DNA from: Erysipelothrix sp. UBA3377
GTDB taxonomy: Bacteria > Bacillota_I > Bacilli_A > Erysipelotrichales > Erysipelotrichaceae
Direction of reading: 5' to 3'
Length of the DNA: 6,569 nt
NCBI GenBank assembly: GCA_002359085.1
Contig: DEQB01000072.1
Location: forward strand, 36,165 to 42,733
Position 1 is the first letter of the stretch. Every line of letters starts with the position of its first letter. Made by a program: the position numbers and the translations under genes. The notes beneath the pieces are model-generated. The model was not told where the DNA came from. It made no database searches and was given only the letters and a program-made list of their open reading frames with translations. Of this stretch, positions 1 to 6,490 are shown one piece after another.

Positions 1-122
1 CAACGATTTTCTTAATTATTTTTGTGATTGCGATCCCTTTACTTAATTACTTTATGGTAAGATTAACCTTAAAAACTGCAGATACCAAGCTTGTAAAAAC
101 CATTCAAAATATGGACCAATAG
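1..122 (+). CDS. C-terminal fragment of an unidentified membrane protein (5' truncated by window edge)
   Basis: Reading from base 3 gives 39 codons followed by TAG at 120-122, open to the left edge of the window. The visible tail starts with a hydrophobic stretch of about 19 residues (TIFLIIFVIAIPLLNYFMV), which fits a last transmembrane helix. A polar, lysine-containing tail of about 20 residues follows and ends in NMDQ. A hairpin terminator begins directly after the stop, which supports this being a genuine gene end. Too little is present to name the family. It converges with the potassium channel gene, so the two are separate transcription units. Confidence 0.6.
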   Translation, partial: TIFLIIFVIAIPLLNYFMVRLTLKTADTKLVKTIQNMDQ

Positions 123-146
123 AAAAGAGCCCAACGGCTCTTTTTT
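123..146. terminator. Shared bidirectional Rho-independent terminator
   Basis: A perfect 9-bp stem pairs 123-131 with 136-144 around the loop CAAC (132-135). Its GC-rich core is GAGCC/GGCTC, with A/T pairs at the base. On the + strand it ends in a run of six T (141-146), and on the - strand in four T. It starts one base after the stop of the left-hand gene. Its T tract runs into the TAA (145-147) of the potassium channel gene, so it can end both convergent transcripts. Confidence 0.85.
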
Positions 147-936
147 ATTGTTCATGATCTTTTAAGCTTCGTCTTTTGGAAGATTCTTCAATGAATCCAG
201 CGGAAATGATACCCGTTGGAATTGCGGTTAGAAAGATCCCTAGAAATGTAATAAAAGTACTTAAGATACGCCCTGCTGTTGTGACTGGATAGATATCTCC
301 ATACCCTACGGTTGTAATGGTAGCCATCGCCCACCATAATGAAGAGAGTGCATTGTCAAACACTTCTGGTTGCGCAATGTGTTCAATATCGTACATTAAC
401 ATGGCAGAAATAAACATTAAAACCATAATGACACTGATTGAGGACAGAAGTTGTGCAACCCGTGATTTTAAAACAGATCCAATCAAGGATAAACTACTGG
501 TATAACGATTAATCTTAAATACACGCAATAGACGCACCAGTCTTAATGCTTCCAAAGAAGTGGTACTGAATCCAAAGAAAGCCAAATAAAACGGTAGGAT
601 TGAAAATAAATCAATCAATGCCATGGGTGTCATCATGTATTTAATTCTTGCTTTCATTGGTAATTCATCGGGGCGCATTAATTCAGAAGTCCAAACTCGT
701 AAGATGTATTCAATACTGAATAGAACAACAAATATTAACTCTAAAACGTATATGGTTGTTTGATAGGCGTCTGTAAATTGAAATGTATTAAGAAATGCGA
801 CCACAACACTGATGAAGATTAAAAAGATTAAGGCCCCATCTACCAAATCAGCTTGCCATGAATTGATATCGTCATCACGAATTAAGTTATAAATTTTGTT
901 TTCAAGTATATTTTTTTCTCTATGTTTTTTCATCAT
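145..936 (-). CDS. Voltage-gated-type potassium channel (six-transmembrane, ion transport family)
   Basis: This 263-aa protein has the full layout of a Kv-type subunit, which would assemble as a tetramer in the cytoplasmic membrane and pass K+. Approximate segments are S1 31-52, S2 60-82 (with acidic E76 in SIEYILR), S3 102-122 (with D109), S4 128-148, S5 160-182, pore helix 192-206 and S6 221-248. S4 carries positive residues at every third position (R132, R135, R138, K141, R144), a voltage-sensor pattern. The selectivity filter TTVGYGD is at 208-214 and is canonical for potassium. There is no C-terminal RCK/TrkA or cyclic-nucleotide domain, only about 14 polar residues after S6. The start is ambiguous between adjacent ATGs at 936 and 933. 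The upstream GGGGTGAG is better spaced for the second one, which would give 262 aa. The gene is monocistronic and divergent from the dioxygenase gene. The family call is firm; gating direction and physiological role cannot be read from the sequence. Confidence 0.95.
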   Translation of the reverse strand: MMKKHREKNILENKIYNLIRDDDINSWQADLVDGALIFLIFISVVVAFLNTFQFTDAYQTTIYVLELIFVVLFSIEYILRVWTSELMRPDELPMKARIKYMMTPMALIDLFSILPFYLAFFGFSTTSLEALRLVRLLRVFKINRYTSSLSLIGSVLKSRVAQLLSSISVIMVLMFISAMLMYDIEHIAQPEVFDNALSSLWWAMATITTVGYGDIYPVTTAGRILSTFITFLGIFLTAIPTGIISAGFIEESSKRRSLKDHEQ

Positions 937-945
937 CTCACCCCG
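937..945 (-). promoter_or_regulatory. Ribosome binding site that bears on the channel start codon
   Basis: The - strand reads CGGGGTGAG directly before two consecutive ATG codons. GGTGA matches the 3' part of the AGGAGGTGA consensus. Aligned that way, the core lies about 4 nt from the first ATG (936) and about 7 nt from the second (933), which favours translation from 933. Confidence 0.5.
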
Positions 946-953
946 TTTAAATT

Positions 954-985
954 ATCATATCATAAGTTTGTATTAATGATGCCAA
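954..985 (-). promoter_or_regulatory. Candidate promoter of the potassium channel gene
   Basis: On the - strand, two overlapping TATGAT hexamers lie at 964-959 and 959-954. The second is preceded by TGA at 962-960, an extended -10 arrangement. The best -35-like hexamer is TTGGCA at 985-980, but its spacing to the two TATGAT hexamers is 15 and 20 bp, neither optimal. The short distance to the start codon (about 18-23 bases from the -10) implies a very short leader. Which -10 is used cannot be decided here. Confidence 0.35.
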
Positions 986-1004
986 AATGAATGAGTCATA
1001 ACAC

Positions 1005-1033
1005 TTGAATTTATTTCGGTTTCGAAATAAGAT
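1005..1033 (+). promoter_or_regulatory. Sigma-A-type promoter of the dioxygenase gene
   Basis: A -35 hexamer TTGAAT (1005-1010) is separated by exactly 17 bp from a -10 hexamer TAAGAT (1028-1033). The expected start of transcription is near 1040, which leaves a leader of about 25 nt containing a strong ribosome binding site. The spacer is occupied by a perfect inverted repeat, listed separately. Confidence 0.7.
1011..1030. promoter_or_regulatory. Perfect 8-4-8 inverted repeat in the promoter spacer, probable repressor operator
   Basis: The arms TTATTTCG (1011-1018) and CGAAATAA (1023-1030) are exact reverse complements around GTTT (1019-1022). The repeat begins at the base after the -35 and ends inside the -10, so a dimeric regulator bound here would block RNA polymerase. 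It is not followed by a T run and lies upstream of the predicted transcription start, so a terminator role is unlikely. Its inner part, TATTTCG-N4-CGAAATA, has the geometry I recall for the Bacillus subtilis MhqR box (TATCTCG-N4-CGAGATA), with one difference per arm. The identity of the regulator is inference. Confidence 0.65.
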
Positions 1034-1052
1034 GTAAGAGCAATAAAACTTG

Positions 1053-1058
1053 AGGAGG
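1053..1058 (+). promoter_or_regulatory. Strong ribosome binding site of the dioxygenase gene
   Basis: AGGAGG ends 7 nt before the ATG at 1066, a perfect core at ideal spacing. It fixes the start codon of this gene. Confidence 0.9.
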
Positions 1059-1065
1059 AAATTAC

Positions 1066-1974
1066 ATGGAAAAAGTACCATACACAGCTTATAAAGCAAC
1101 CTTACCATCAGAAACAAAATTGGGAGTTGTTCACCTTAATGTGAAAGACTTGGCCAACCAAATTATTTTTTATACACAGGGTTTAAAAATGACAGTCTAT
1201 AAACAAACGGACAAAGAAGCCATTTTGGGAGATACAACCAAACCCATGCTTCATCTACACCAAAGCGATGACTTTAAGCGATACAACAATACTACGGGCA
1301 TGTATCACTTCGCATTGCTCTACCCTTCAGAAGAAGAACTGGCCAAAGCCATTGCTTGGTTGGGAAACCTTCAATACCCTCAAGCACCTACAGATCATGG
1401 TATGTCAAAAACTACATACTTAAGAGATGCTGAAGGCAACGATATTGAACTTTATGTAAGAACTTTAGATCGCGGAGATTATGTTGTAGAAAACGGCATC
1501 CTTCAAATGCGTTATAAAGCCGATGGGCGTCTGACAGATGGACGTGACCCATTGGATTTGGATGAACTCTTCGCAACCATCTCTGAGGGTGCAGACATTC
1601 AATCTCCTATTGCGGATATGCAAATGGGACACATTCACCTTTATGGATCAGATATTGACCGTATGACCGAGTTTTATACCGATACCATTGGCTTTGCTAC
1701 AGGAGTTATTGATAAACGATTCCGTATGGGAGATGTAGGTTTAGATGAGGTTCAAAACCATGTGGTCGCTTATAATTCATGGAAAGACACTGATTTCCCT
1801 GCTCCAGAAGATGCGCTTGGATTAAGATATTTCACGATTTCTTTACCGGATCAAACAGCACTGGATGCTTTATTAGAACGATTAAAAGAAGCAGATATTG
1901 AAGTTGACAATAAAGAAGATGGCTTGTATCTACAAGACCCTTCTCATATTACACTTAAACTAGAAATTGCTTAA
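1066..1974 (+). CDS. Two-domain VOC-family protein, catechol 2,3-dioxygenase (CatE)-like
   Basis: The 302-aa product has two homologous glyoxalase/bleomycin-resistance/extradiol dioxygenase halves, at about residues 17-133 and 185-301, joined by a linker. Paired landmarks are GVVHLNV (H23) with GHIHLYG (H191), GMYHFALLYP (H81) with GLRYFTISLP (Y255), and DAEGNDIELY (E128) with DPSHITLKL. NHVVAYNSW adds H232 in the second half. Length and motif order resemble CatE of Bacillus subtilis, an Fe(II)-dependent enzyme that opens the ring of catechols and helps detoxify quinone-type compounds. No signal peptide or membrane segment is seen, so it should be cytosolic. The gene stands alone between its own promoter and terminator, and the operator-like repeat suggests induction by a small molecule. 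Family membership is near certain. The substrate is not, and glyoxalase-like or other VOC chemistry is possible. Confidence 0.88.
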   Translation: MEKVPYTAYKATLPSETKLGVVHLNVKDLANQIIFYTQGLKMTVYKQTDKEAILGDTTKPMLHLHQSDDFKRYNNTTGMYHFALLYPSEEELAKAIAWLGNLQYPQAPTDHGMSKTTYLRDAEGNDIELYVRTLDRGDYVVENGILQMRYKADGRLTDGRDPLDLDELFATISEGADIQSPIADMQMGHIHLYGSDIDRMTEFYTDTIGFATGVIDKRFRMGDVGLDEVQNHVVAYNSWKDTDFPAPEDALGLRYFTISLPDQTALDALLERLKEADIEVDNKEDGLYLQDPSHITLKLEIA

Positions 1975-1978
1975 AATT

Positions 1979-2005
1979 AAAGGCTGTATGTGCAGCCTTT
2001 TTTTT
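1979..2005 (+). terminator. Rho-independent terminator of the dioxygenase gene
   Basis: An 8-bp perfect stem, AAAGGCTG (1979-1986) with CAGCCTTT (1993-2000), closes a 6-nt loop and runs into a tract of eight T (1998-2005). It begins 4 nt after the TAA stop at 1972-1974. Confidence 0.9.
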
Positions 2006-2016
2006 GTGTATCTATG

Positions 2017-2049
2017 AAAAAACTGTAGTATCCACAGACACTACAGCTT
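2017..2049 (-). terminator. Rho-independent terminator of the pheST-yebC-gdhA operon
   Basis: On the - strand, CTGTAGT (2046-2040) pairs with ACTACAG (2029-2023) around a 10-nt loop, followed by six T (complement of 2022-2017). The stem can extend outward by a G-U and two A-T pairs. It lies just past the gdhA stop codon (2055-2057). In the + direction there is no T run after the hairpin, so it serves the - strand only. Confidence 0.75.
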
Positions 2050-2054
2050 CTATC

Positions 2055-3356
2055 TTAAACAGCACCTTGTAATGTAATCGCATCGCGAACCCGTTGGTAA
2101 GCAACCAAGTTTGCGCCCACTACATAATTGTAAGGTTGATTTACTTCGATTGATTTTTGATGAATCGTTTCGAATATATTTTGCATAATCATTTGAAGTC
2201 TTGCATCAACATCTTTAAACTTGAAAACATCCATTTGAGCATTCTGCATCATTTCTATACCACTTGTAGCAACGCCGCCTGCATTGGCTGCTTTGCCAGG
2301 GAGATAGTATAGTTTTTGTTTCATGGCCATTTGAACTGCTTCTGGTGTCAAGGGTTTGTTGGCACCTTCCGCAATAACTTTACATCCATTTTTTATAAGG
2401 GTTTCAAGTTGTTCAGCATTCATTTCATTTTGTGTTGCACATGGTAGCGCAATATCACAGGGTACTTCCCAAATATGTGCGCTGTCATAAAGTGTTAATT
2501 CATGTAATTCAGCATATGCTTTTAAACTTTGGTTTTCATCAAGCTTAATCCGTTTGATATCATCCAGGTTTAAACCATCCTCATCAACAATGGTTCCTCC
2601 CCTGAAATCATTCATCGCAATGACTTTCGCACCTTTTTCTATGGCTTTGATTGCGGCGTATACGCCGACTTTACCTGAACCAGACACAACAACGCGTTTA
2701 CCCTTGAAATCGTCGTTTAACGTCTTTAAAAGGGCTTCTGTGATGTAAATGAGGCCATAACCCGTGGCTTCAGGTCTCCCTTTAGCGCCACCAATCAATA
2801 AATCTTTACCCGTAAAGACCCCTTCATAAGATCTTGTAAGGCGTTTGTATTGACCAAACATATAACCAATCTCTTTATTCCCAACACCCATGTCCCCTGC
2901 AGGAATATCTATGGTGCGGCCAATGTGTCGGTAAAGTTCGTTCATAAAGCTTTGACAAAATTTCATAATTTCATGGTCAGTTTTTCCTTTTGGATTAAAA
3001 TCCGCACCACCTTTAGCACCACCCAAAGGTAAATTTGTGAGTGCATTTTTGAATGTTTGTTCAAAAGCTAAGAATTTGAGCATATCAAGATTGACATCCG
3101 CATGAAAACGAATCCCACCTTTATACGGACCCAAAGCACTGCTGTGTTGAACGCGGTACCCATAATTTACTTGTAAAATACCCTCATCATCTACCCACGG
3201 CACTCTGAAAGTGATGATTCTTTCCGCATGTAAAATCATTTTTAAAGTCGCTTCGTCTAAGTAATCATAGATTGAATCCACAAATTCAGTTGTCGTATTT
3301 CTAAACTGAACTTCGTCCTTATATTTGTTATGAAATTCATTTAATATATTATGCAT
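2055..3356 (-). CDS. gdhA: Glutamate dehydrogenase, hexameric family I, probably NADP-dependent
   Basis: This cytosolic enzyme reversibly converts 2-oxoglutarate plus ammonia to glutamate. The 433-aa length is typical of the small hexameric class. The substrate-binding domain comes first, with K79 in GPYKGG, K103 in TFKNAL, catalytic K115 in LGGAKGG and D155 in PAGDMGVG. These align with K89, K113, K125 and D165 of the Clostridium symbiosum enzyme at a constant offset of 10. The Rossmann domain has GSGKVG at 226-231 and then AMNDFRGG at 247-254. D250 followed by R252 is compatible with binding the NADP 2'-phosphate, but coenzyme choice is inference. It is the last gene of the operon, 10 nt after the yebC-family gene. 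Its ribosome binding site (GAGGTG, 3367-3362) shares a base with that gene's TAG stop, which suggests translational coupling. A terminator follows immediately. Confidence 0.97.
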   Translation of the reverse strand: MHNILNEFHNKYKDEVQFRNTTTEFVDSIYDYLDEATLKMILHAERIITFRVPWVDDEGILQVNYGYRVQHSSALGPYKGGIRFHADVNLDMLKFLAFEQTFKNALTNLPLGGAKGGADFNPKGKTDHEIMKFCQSFMNELYRHIGRTIDIPAGDMGVGNKEIGYMFGQYKRLTRSYEGVFTGKDLLIGGAKGRPEATGYGLIYITEALLKTLNDDFKGKRVVVSGSGKVGVYAAIKAIEKGAKVIAMNDFRGGTIVDEDGLNLDDIKRIKLDENQSLKAYAELHELTLYDSAHIWEVPCDIALPCATQNEMNAEQLETLIKNGCKVIAEGANKPLTPEAVQMAMKQKLYYLPGKAANAGGVATSGIEMMQNAQMDVFKFKDVDARLQMIMQNIFETIHQKSIEVNQPYNYVVGANLVAYQRVRDAITLQGAV

Positions 3357-3361
3357 AAAAG

Positions 3362-3367
3362 CACCTC
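3362..3367 (-). promoter_or_regulatory. gdhA ribosome binding site overlapping the yebC stop codon
   Basis: The - strand reads TAGAGGTGCTTTTATG. The G of the TAG stop (3369-3367) is the first base of GAGGTG, and the GAGG core is 7 nt from the gdhA ATG. A ribosome finishing the upstream gene ends on this site. Confidence 0.8.
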
Positions 3368-4089
3368 TATTCTGGGGTTATATTATGATAAACATCCTGT
3401 ACATCTTCACAGTCTTCCAACATCGTAGTAAGCTTTTCAAACATTTTTTTATCTTCTACACTACTTAATGTGACCATTTCATGGGGTACATAAGTTAACT
3501 CAGTTACTTCAAATTCAATACCTTCAAGGGCAGCATCAAGGGCATCTTTGGCTTTGTATAGATCCGTCGTATCAACAGTTACTGACATAAATCCATCTTC
3601 AATTTCTATTTCTTGTAAAGAAACATCATGACCAAAAAGAATTTCCATGGCTTTTTCTTCATCTTCGAAATTAAAACCCAATATACCCACATGGTCATAA
3701 CCATGAATAACAGAGCCACTCACACCCATTTTACTATTTGACTTGGTGAAGGCATTACGCACTTCACTTACAGAGCGGTTATCATTATCAGTGAGACATT
3801 CAACAATGAAGGTTGATCCCGCTGGACCAAAACCCTCATAGCGTACACTGTGGTAATCTTCTTGAGCGCCACCTTTTGCTTTTTCTAAAGCACGATTGAT
3901 AATATCGTTTGGTACTTGATCTTGTCTTGCCTTTTCAATAATACGTTTGAGGCTTGGATTCATTTCTGGATCCGGAACCCCATTTTTGGCTTCCATGTAA
4001 ATCTCTTTTCCATATTTTGAATAAACTTTAGTTTTTTGAGCGGATGTTTTCGCCATCGCCGCTTTTCGGACTTCAAAAGCACGTCCCAT
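3367..4089 (-). CDS. yebC: YebC/PmpR-family protein of the YeeN/YeeI (YebC2, TACO1-like) type
   Basis: The 240-aa product opens with MGRAFEVRKAAMAKTSAQKT. This is the hallmark of the YeeN/YeeI branch, where the classical branch begins MAGHSKW. Other family landmarks are YSKYGKEIYMEAK, NPSLKRIIEKARQDQVPNDIINRALEKAKG (about 44-73), RYEGFGPAG and the ECLTDNDNR segment. Databases often call the family a DNA-binding transcriptional regulator. Recent work on YebC, YebC2 and mitochondrial TACO1 indicates that the proteins act on ribosomes to relieve stalling at proline-rich stretches, so a translation factor role is more likely. The start at 4089 is set by the conserved N-terminus and by AGGG at 4099-4096, 6 nt upstream. 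The ATG at 4093 is out of frame. It sits 16 nt after pheT and 10 nt before gdhA. None of the complete proteins in this window contains a Pro-Pro pair, so no direct stalling target is visible here. Confidence 0.94.
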   Translation of the reverse strand: MGRAFEVRKAAMAKTSAQKTKVYSKYGKEIYMEAKNGVPDPEMNPSLKRIIEKARQDQVPNDIINRALEKAKGGAQEDYHSVRYEGFGPAGSTFIVECLTDNDNRSVSEVRNAFTKSNSKMGVSGSVIHGYDHVGILGFNFEDEEKAMEILFGHDVSLQEIEIEDGFMSVTVDTTDLYKAKDALDAALEGIEFEVTELTYVPHEMVTLSSVEDKKMFEKLTTMLEDCEDVQDVYHNITPE

Positions 4090-4105
4090 GCATATCCCTA
4101 CTTTC

Positions 4106-6478
4106 TTAACGAATTGTTAATTTATGTTGTTTGATTAGATCTTCATTTACTTTATTCATAACTTCTTGAATCTCTTTTTCTTCCATCGTATGGTCAGATC
4201 CAAAAGTTAAGGTAAGCGCAATTGATTTTTGATCTCCCAATTTATCAGATTCAAATACATCAAACACATTCACACTCTGTAATAAGCGTGAAGCACTTTT
4301 TTCAATGGTTTTAATCAAATCTTTAGTTAGAACATCTTTATTTACCAACAGTGATAAGTCACGTGTTACATTTGGATAAGGGCTAATCGCATTTGATTTG
4401 ATACCTGCTTTTTTCTTATTTAAGATATCCGTTAAATCAATTTCCAATACGGCCAAATCCTTTAAATCATTATCTTTTAATACATTGGGATGCATATGTC
4501 CCAACACACCGATCCGTTTGCGATCCAAATAAACGGATGCAGTTTTGTACGGATGGAATGTCTCTTTGTCAAAATCATCAGCGATAAAGTCCAAACGGCG
4601 TTCAGTGAATCCCAAATGATTCATCAATTCAATGAAGATTCCTTTAAGTGCATAGAAATCAAGAACCACAGATTCTTTCAACCAATTGCTTGAAGGAAGA
4701 TTGCCTTCTCCAGCAATGATCAATTTCTCAGTTACTTGTGACTGTGCATATATTTTACTAATCTCAAAATACAAACCATCGTTTTGTCTACGCGCCACAT
4801 TATAACCAATGGTTTCTAATAATGATGGCCATAGTTGGGTTCTGAGATAAGCACGTTTATCACTCATCGGACTTAAAAGTTTAATGGGATTCTCAAGTGC
4901 TTCTTTTCCCTTAGTAAATGCTGCTTCAACCAATGTATACGTTAACGTTTGGTAGCCACCAAATCCAAGTAATATGGATTCAATGTGTTCGATAATTGTT
5001 TGTCTTGCAGTTAAAGCACCACTGGTAGCGTCCAGTTTGGGTAGTGTTTCTTCTAGTATATCAAATCCAACGATACGAATAACTTCTTCAATTAGATCTA
5101 CATCAATTCTTAAATCATTTCTATAAGATGGTATATGACACACAATGTTGTCACCATCCATTTCTGGACTCAGGTGAAGTCTTCTAAATACATCCATAAC
5201 TGTTTCCAATGATAAATTTGTTCCCAGTAAATCATTCACTTTCTTCAAAGTAACAGATGCATGCATCGGTTCATATTGAATTTCACCGTAAGATACAGTT
5301 GCTTCAATCTCTTTAGCATCCGCATATTCAATCAGTAATTGAACAGCACGGTCCATCGCTTTAAGTGGCGCTAAAGGATCCATTGCTTTTGAGAATCTTT
5401 GAGAACTTTCTGTTATTAATCCCAAGCGGCTGGCAGTTTTTCTCACACTTACCATATCAAAGCTTGCGACTTCAATAATAATTCCTTTTGAATGGTCTTG
5501 AATCATTGAATTACCCAGGCCCATGATGCCCGCAATTCCTACAGGTGTATCCCCGTTCATAATCAACAAGTCACCTTTTTCGATATGATATGTTTTTTCA
5601 TCGAGCGCAACGACATCCAACGTTAAATCATTTCTAACACTGAGTTCTTGTTGCTTTAAGAAATCAAAATCATAGAAGTGCAAAGGTTGTCCCGTTTCTA
5701 ACATAACGAGGTTTGAAATATCAACGACATTATTAATGGATCTGATACCGGAAGCTTCTAAGGCTTGTTTGATCCACTTTGGGGAATCTTTGATGGTGAT
5801 TGAATTGATAACCTTACCCCCAAAATATGAACATTTATCGGTAGATGCATTAATTTTTAAATTAGATGGCGTTCCAATTTGACTCGCATTTTCATAATCA
5901 GGTAAATTGACATCACGATCCAAAAGGGCTGACACTTCATTCGCTACTGAAAACAAGGCCAAGAAATCGGATCGATTGGGTGTTAAATCGATATCAATGA
6001 TTTCATCATCCATATCGAGTGCTTCCAATATATTATCACCAGGTTTTCCATTTTCTAAAACAATGATTCCCGTTAAATCATCTTCTGTGAGATATTTTTC
6101 ATTCACTCCCAGTTCACTGTATGAACAAATCATACCGTTTGATTCAACATTACGAATCTTTGTGGGTTTGATGGTTAAATCTAAAAGTTCTGCACCGACA
6201 GTCGCAACCACAACAGTTTGACCCTTCGCTACATTAGATGCACCACAAACAATTTGTTCAACAGCACTTCCAATATCAACCATACAAACGGATAATTTAT
6301 CACTCTCTGGATGTTTTTCGCATTCTAAGACTTGACCAACCACGAGTCCCGTTCCATGAACTAAAGGAGATACACCTTCTACTTCAAGGCCTGCTTGCGT
6401 TAATTTTTGCGTCAATACCAGCGTTTCCACATCTTTAATATTGACATAACTGTTTAATAATTTTCTACTTAATAACAT
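4106..6478 (-). CDS. pheT: Phenylalanine--tRNA ligase beta subunit
   Basis: The 790-aa protein pairs with the PheS alpha subunit in an (alpha-beta)2 enzyme that charges tRNA-Phe, and it also carries the editing site that removes mischarged tyrosine. Domains in order are an N-terminal segment, an EMAP-type tRNA-binding OB fold (about 40-150, with VVGQVLECEKHPESDKL at 46-62), the B3/B4 editing region (about 205-400, with NVVDISNLVMLETGQPLHFYD), B5 (about 402-470, with PSYRNDLRIDVDLIEE), the catalytic-like core (about 480-690) and a C-terminal ferredoxin-fold anticodon-binding domain (about 698-790, from ISPYPNVTRDLSLL). Length matches bacterial long-form PheT. The reading frame stays open to 6562, but the start is placed at 6478. 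The protein then begins MLLSRKLLNSYV as expected, AAGGAG (6490-6485) lies 6 nt upstream, and the extra 28 codons would overlap pheS out of frame. The B4 motif usually read as RFEKGVDP is RFSKAMDP here (361-368). Confidence 0.98.
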   Translation of the reverse strand: MLLSRKLLNSYVNIKDVETLVLTQKLTQAGLEVEGVSPLVHGTGLVVGQVLECEKHPESDKLSVCMVDIGSAVEQIVCGASNVAKGQTVVVATVGAELLDLTIKPTKIRNVESNGMICSYSELGVNEKYLTEDDLTGIIVLENGKPGDNILEALDMDDEIIDIDLTPNRSDFLALFSVANEVSALLDRDVNLPDYENASQIGTPSNLKINASTDKCSYFGGKVINSITIKDSPKWIKQALEASGIRSINNVVDISNLVMLETGQPLHFYDFDFLKQQELSVRNDLTLDVVALDEKTYHIEKGDLLIMNGDTPVGIAGIMGLGNSMIQDHSKGIIIEVASFDMVSVRKTASRLGLITESSQRFSKAMDPLAPLKAMDRAVQLLIEYADAKEIEATVSYGEIQYEPMHASVTLKKVNDLLGTNLSLETVMDVFRRLHLSPEMDGDNIVCHIPSYRNDLRIDVDLIEEVIRIVGFDILEETLPKLDATSGALTARQTIIEHIESILLGFGGYQTLTYTLVEAAFTKGKEALENPIKLLSPMSDKRAYLRTQLWPSLLETIGYNVARRQNDGLYFEISKIYAQSQVTEKLIIAGEGNLPSSNWLKESVVLDFYALKGIFIELMNHLGFTERRLDFIADDFDKETFHPYKTASVYLDRKRIGVLGHMHPNVLKDNDLKDLAVLEIDLTDILNKKKAGIKSNAISPYPNVTRDLSLLVNKDVLTKDLIKTIEKSASRLLQSVNVFDVFESDKLGDQKSIALTLTFGSDHTMEEKEIQEVMNKVNEDLIKQHKLTIR

Positions 6479-6484
6479 ACTTAT

Positions 6485-6490
6485 CTCCTT
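6485..6490 (-). promoter_or_regulatory. pheT ribosome binding site overlapping the pheS stop codon
   Basis: On the - strand GAGTAAGGAG contains the pheS TAA (6491-6489), and its two A residues start the AAGGAG ribosome binding site. The spacing to the pheT ATG (6478) is 6 nt. This fixes the pheT start and suggests coupled synthesis of the two synthetase subunits. Confidence 0.88.

Noticed and set aside
317..505. Short + strand open frame opposite the potassium channel
   Set aside because: It lies entirely antisense to the pore and S5 coding sequence and its product has no family resemblance. The same reasoning removes the + strand frames at 2554-2748, 2850-3032, 4490-4693 and 6238-6438.
1011..1030. 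Inverted repeat read as an RNA hairpin or terminator/attenuator
   Set aside because: It lies upstream of the predicted transcription start and overlaps the -10, and no T run follows. A DNA operator explains its position better.
3357..3366. Possible separate promoter or terminator between the yebC-family gene and gdhA
   Set aside because: The gap is only 10 nt and is taken up by the ribosome binding site and its spacer.
3367..4089. Calling the YebC-family gene a DNA-binding transcriptional regulator
   Set aside because: That label comes from early work on PmpR. Recent studies of YebC, YebC2 and TACO1 favour a ribosome-associated role, and the operon context with pheST fits translation.
5907..6221. 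104-codon + strand open frame inside pheT
   Set aside because: It is antisense to the conserved tRNA-binding region of PheT, is rich in Ser and Lys as expected for a complement frame, and has no recognisable domain.
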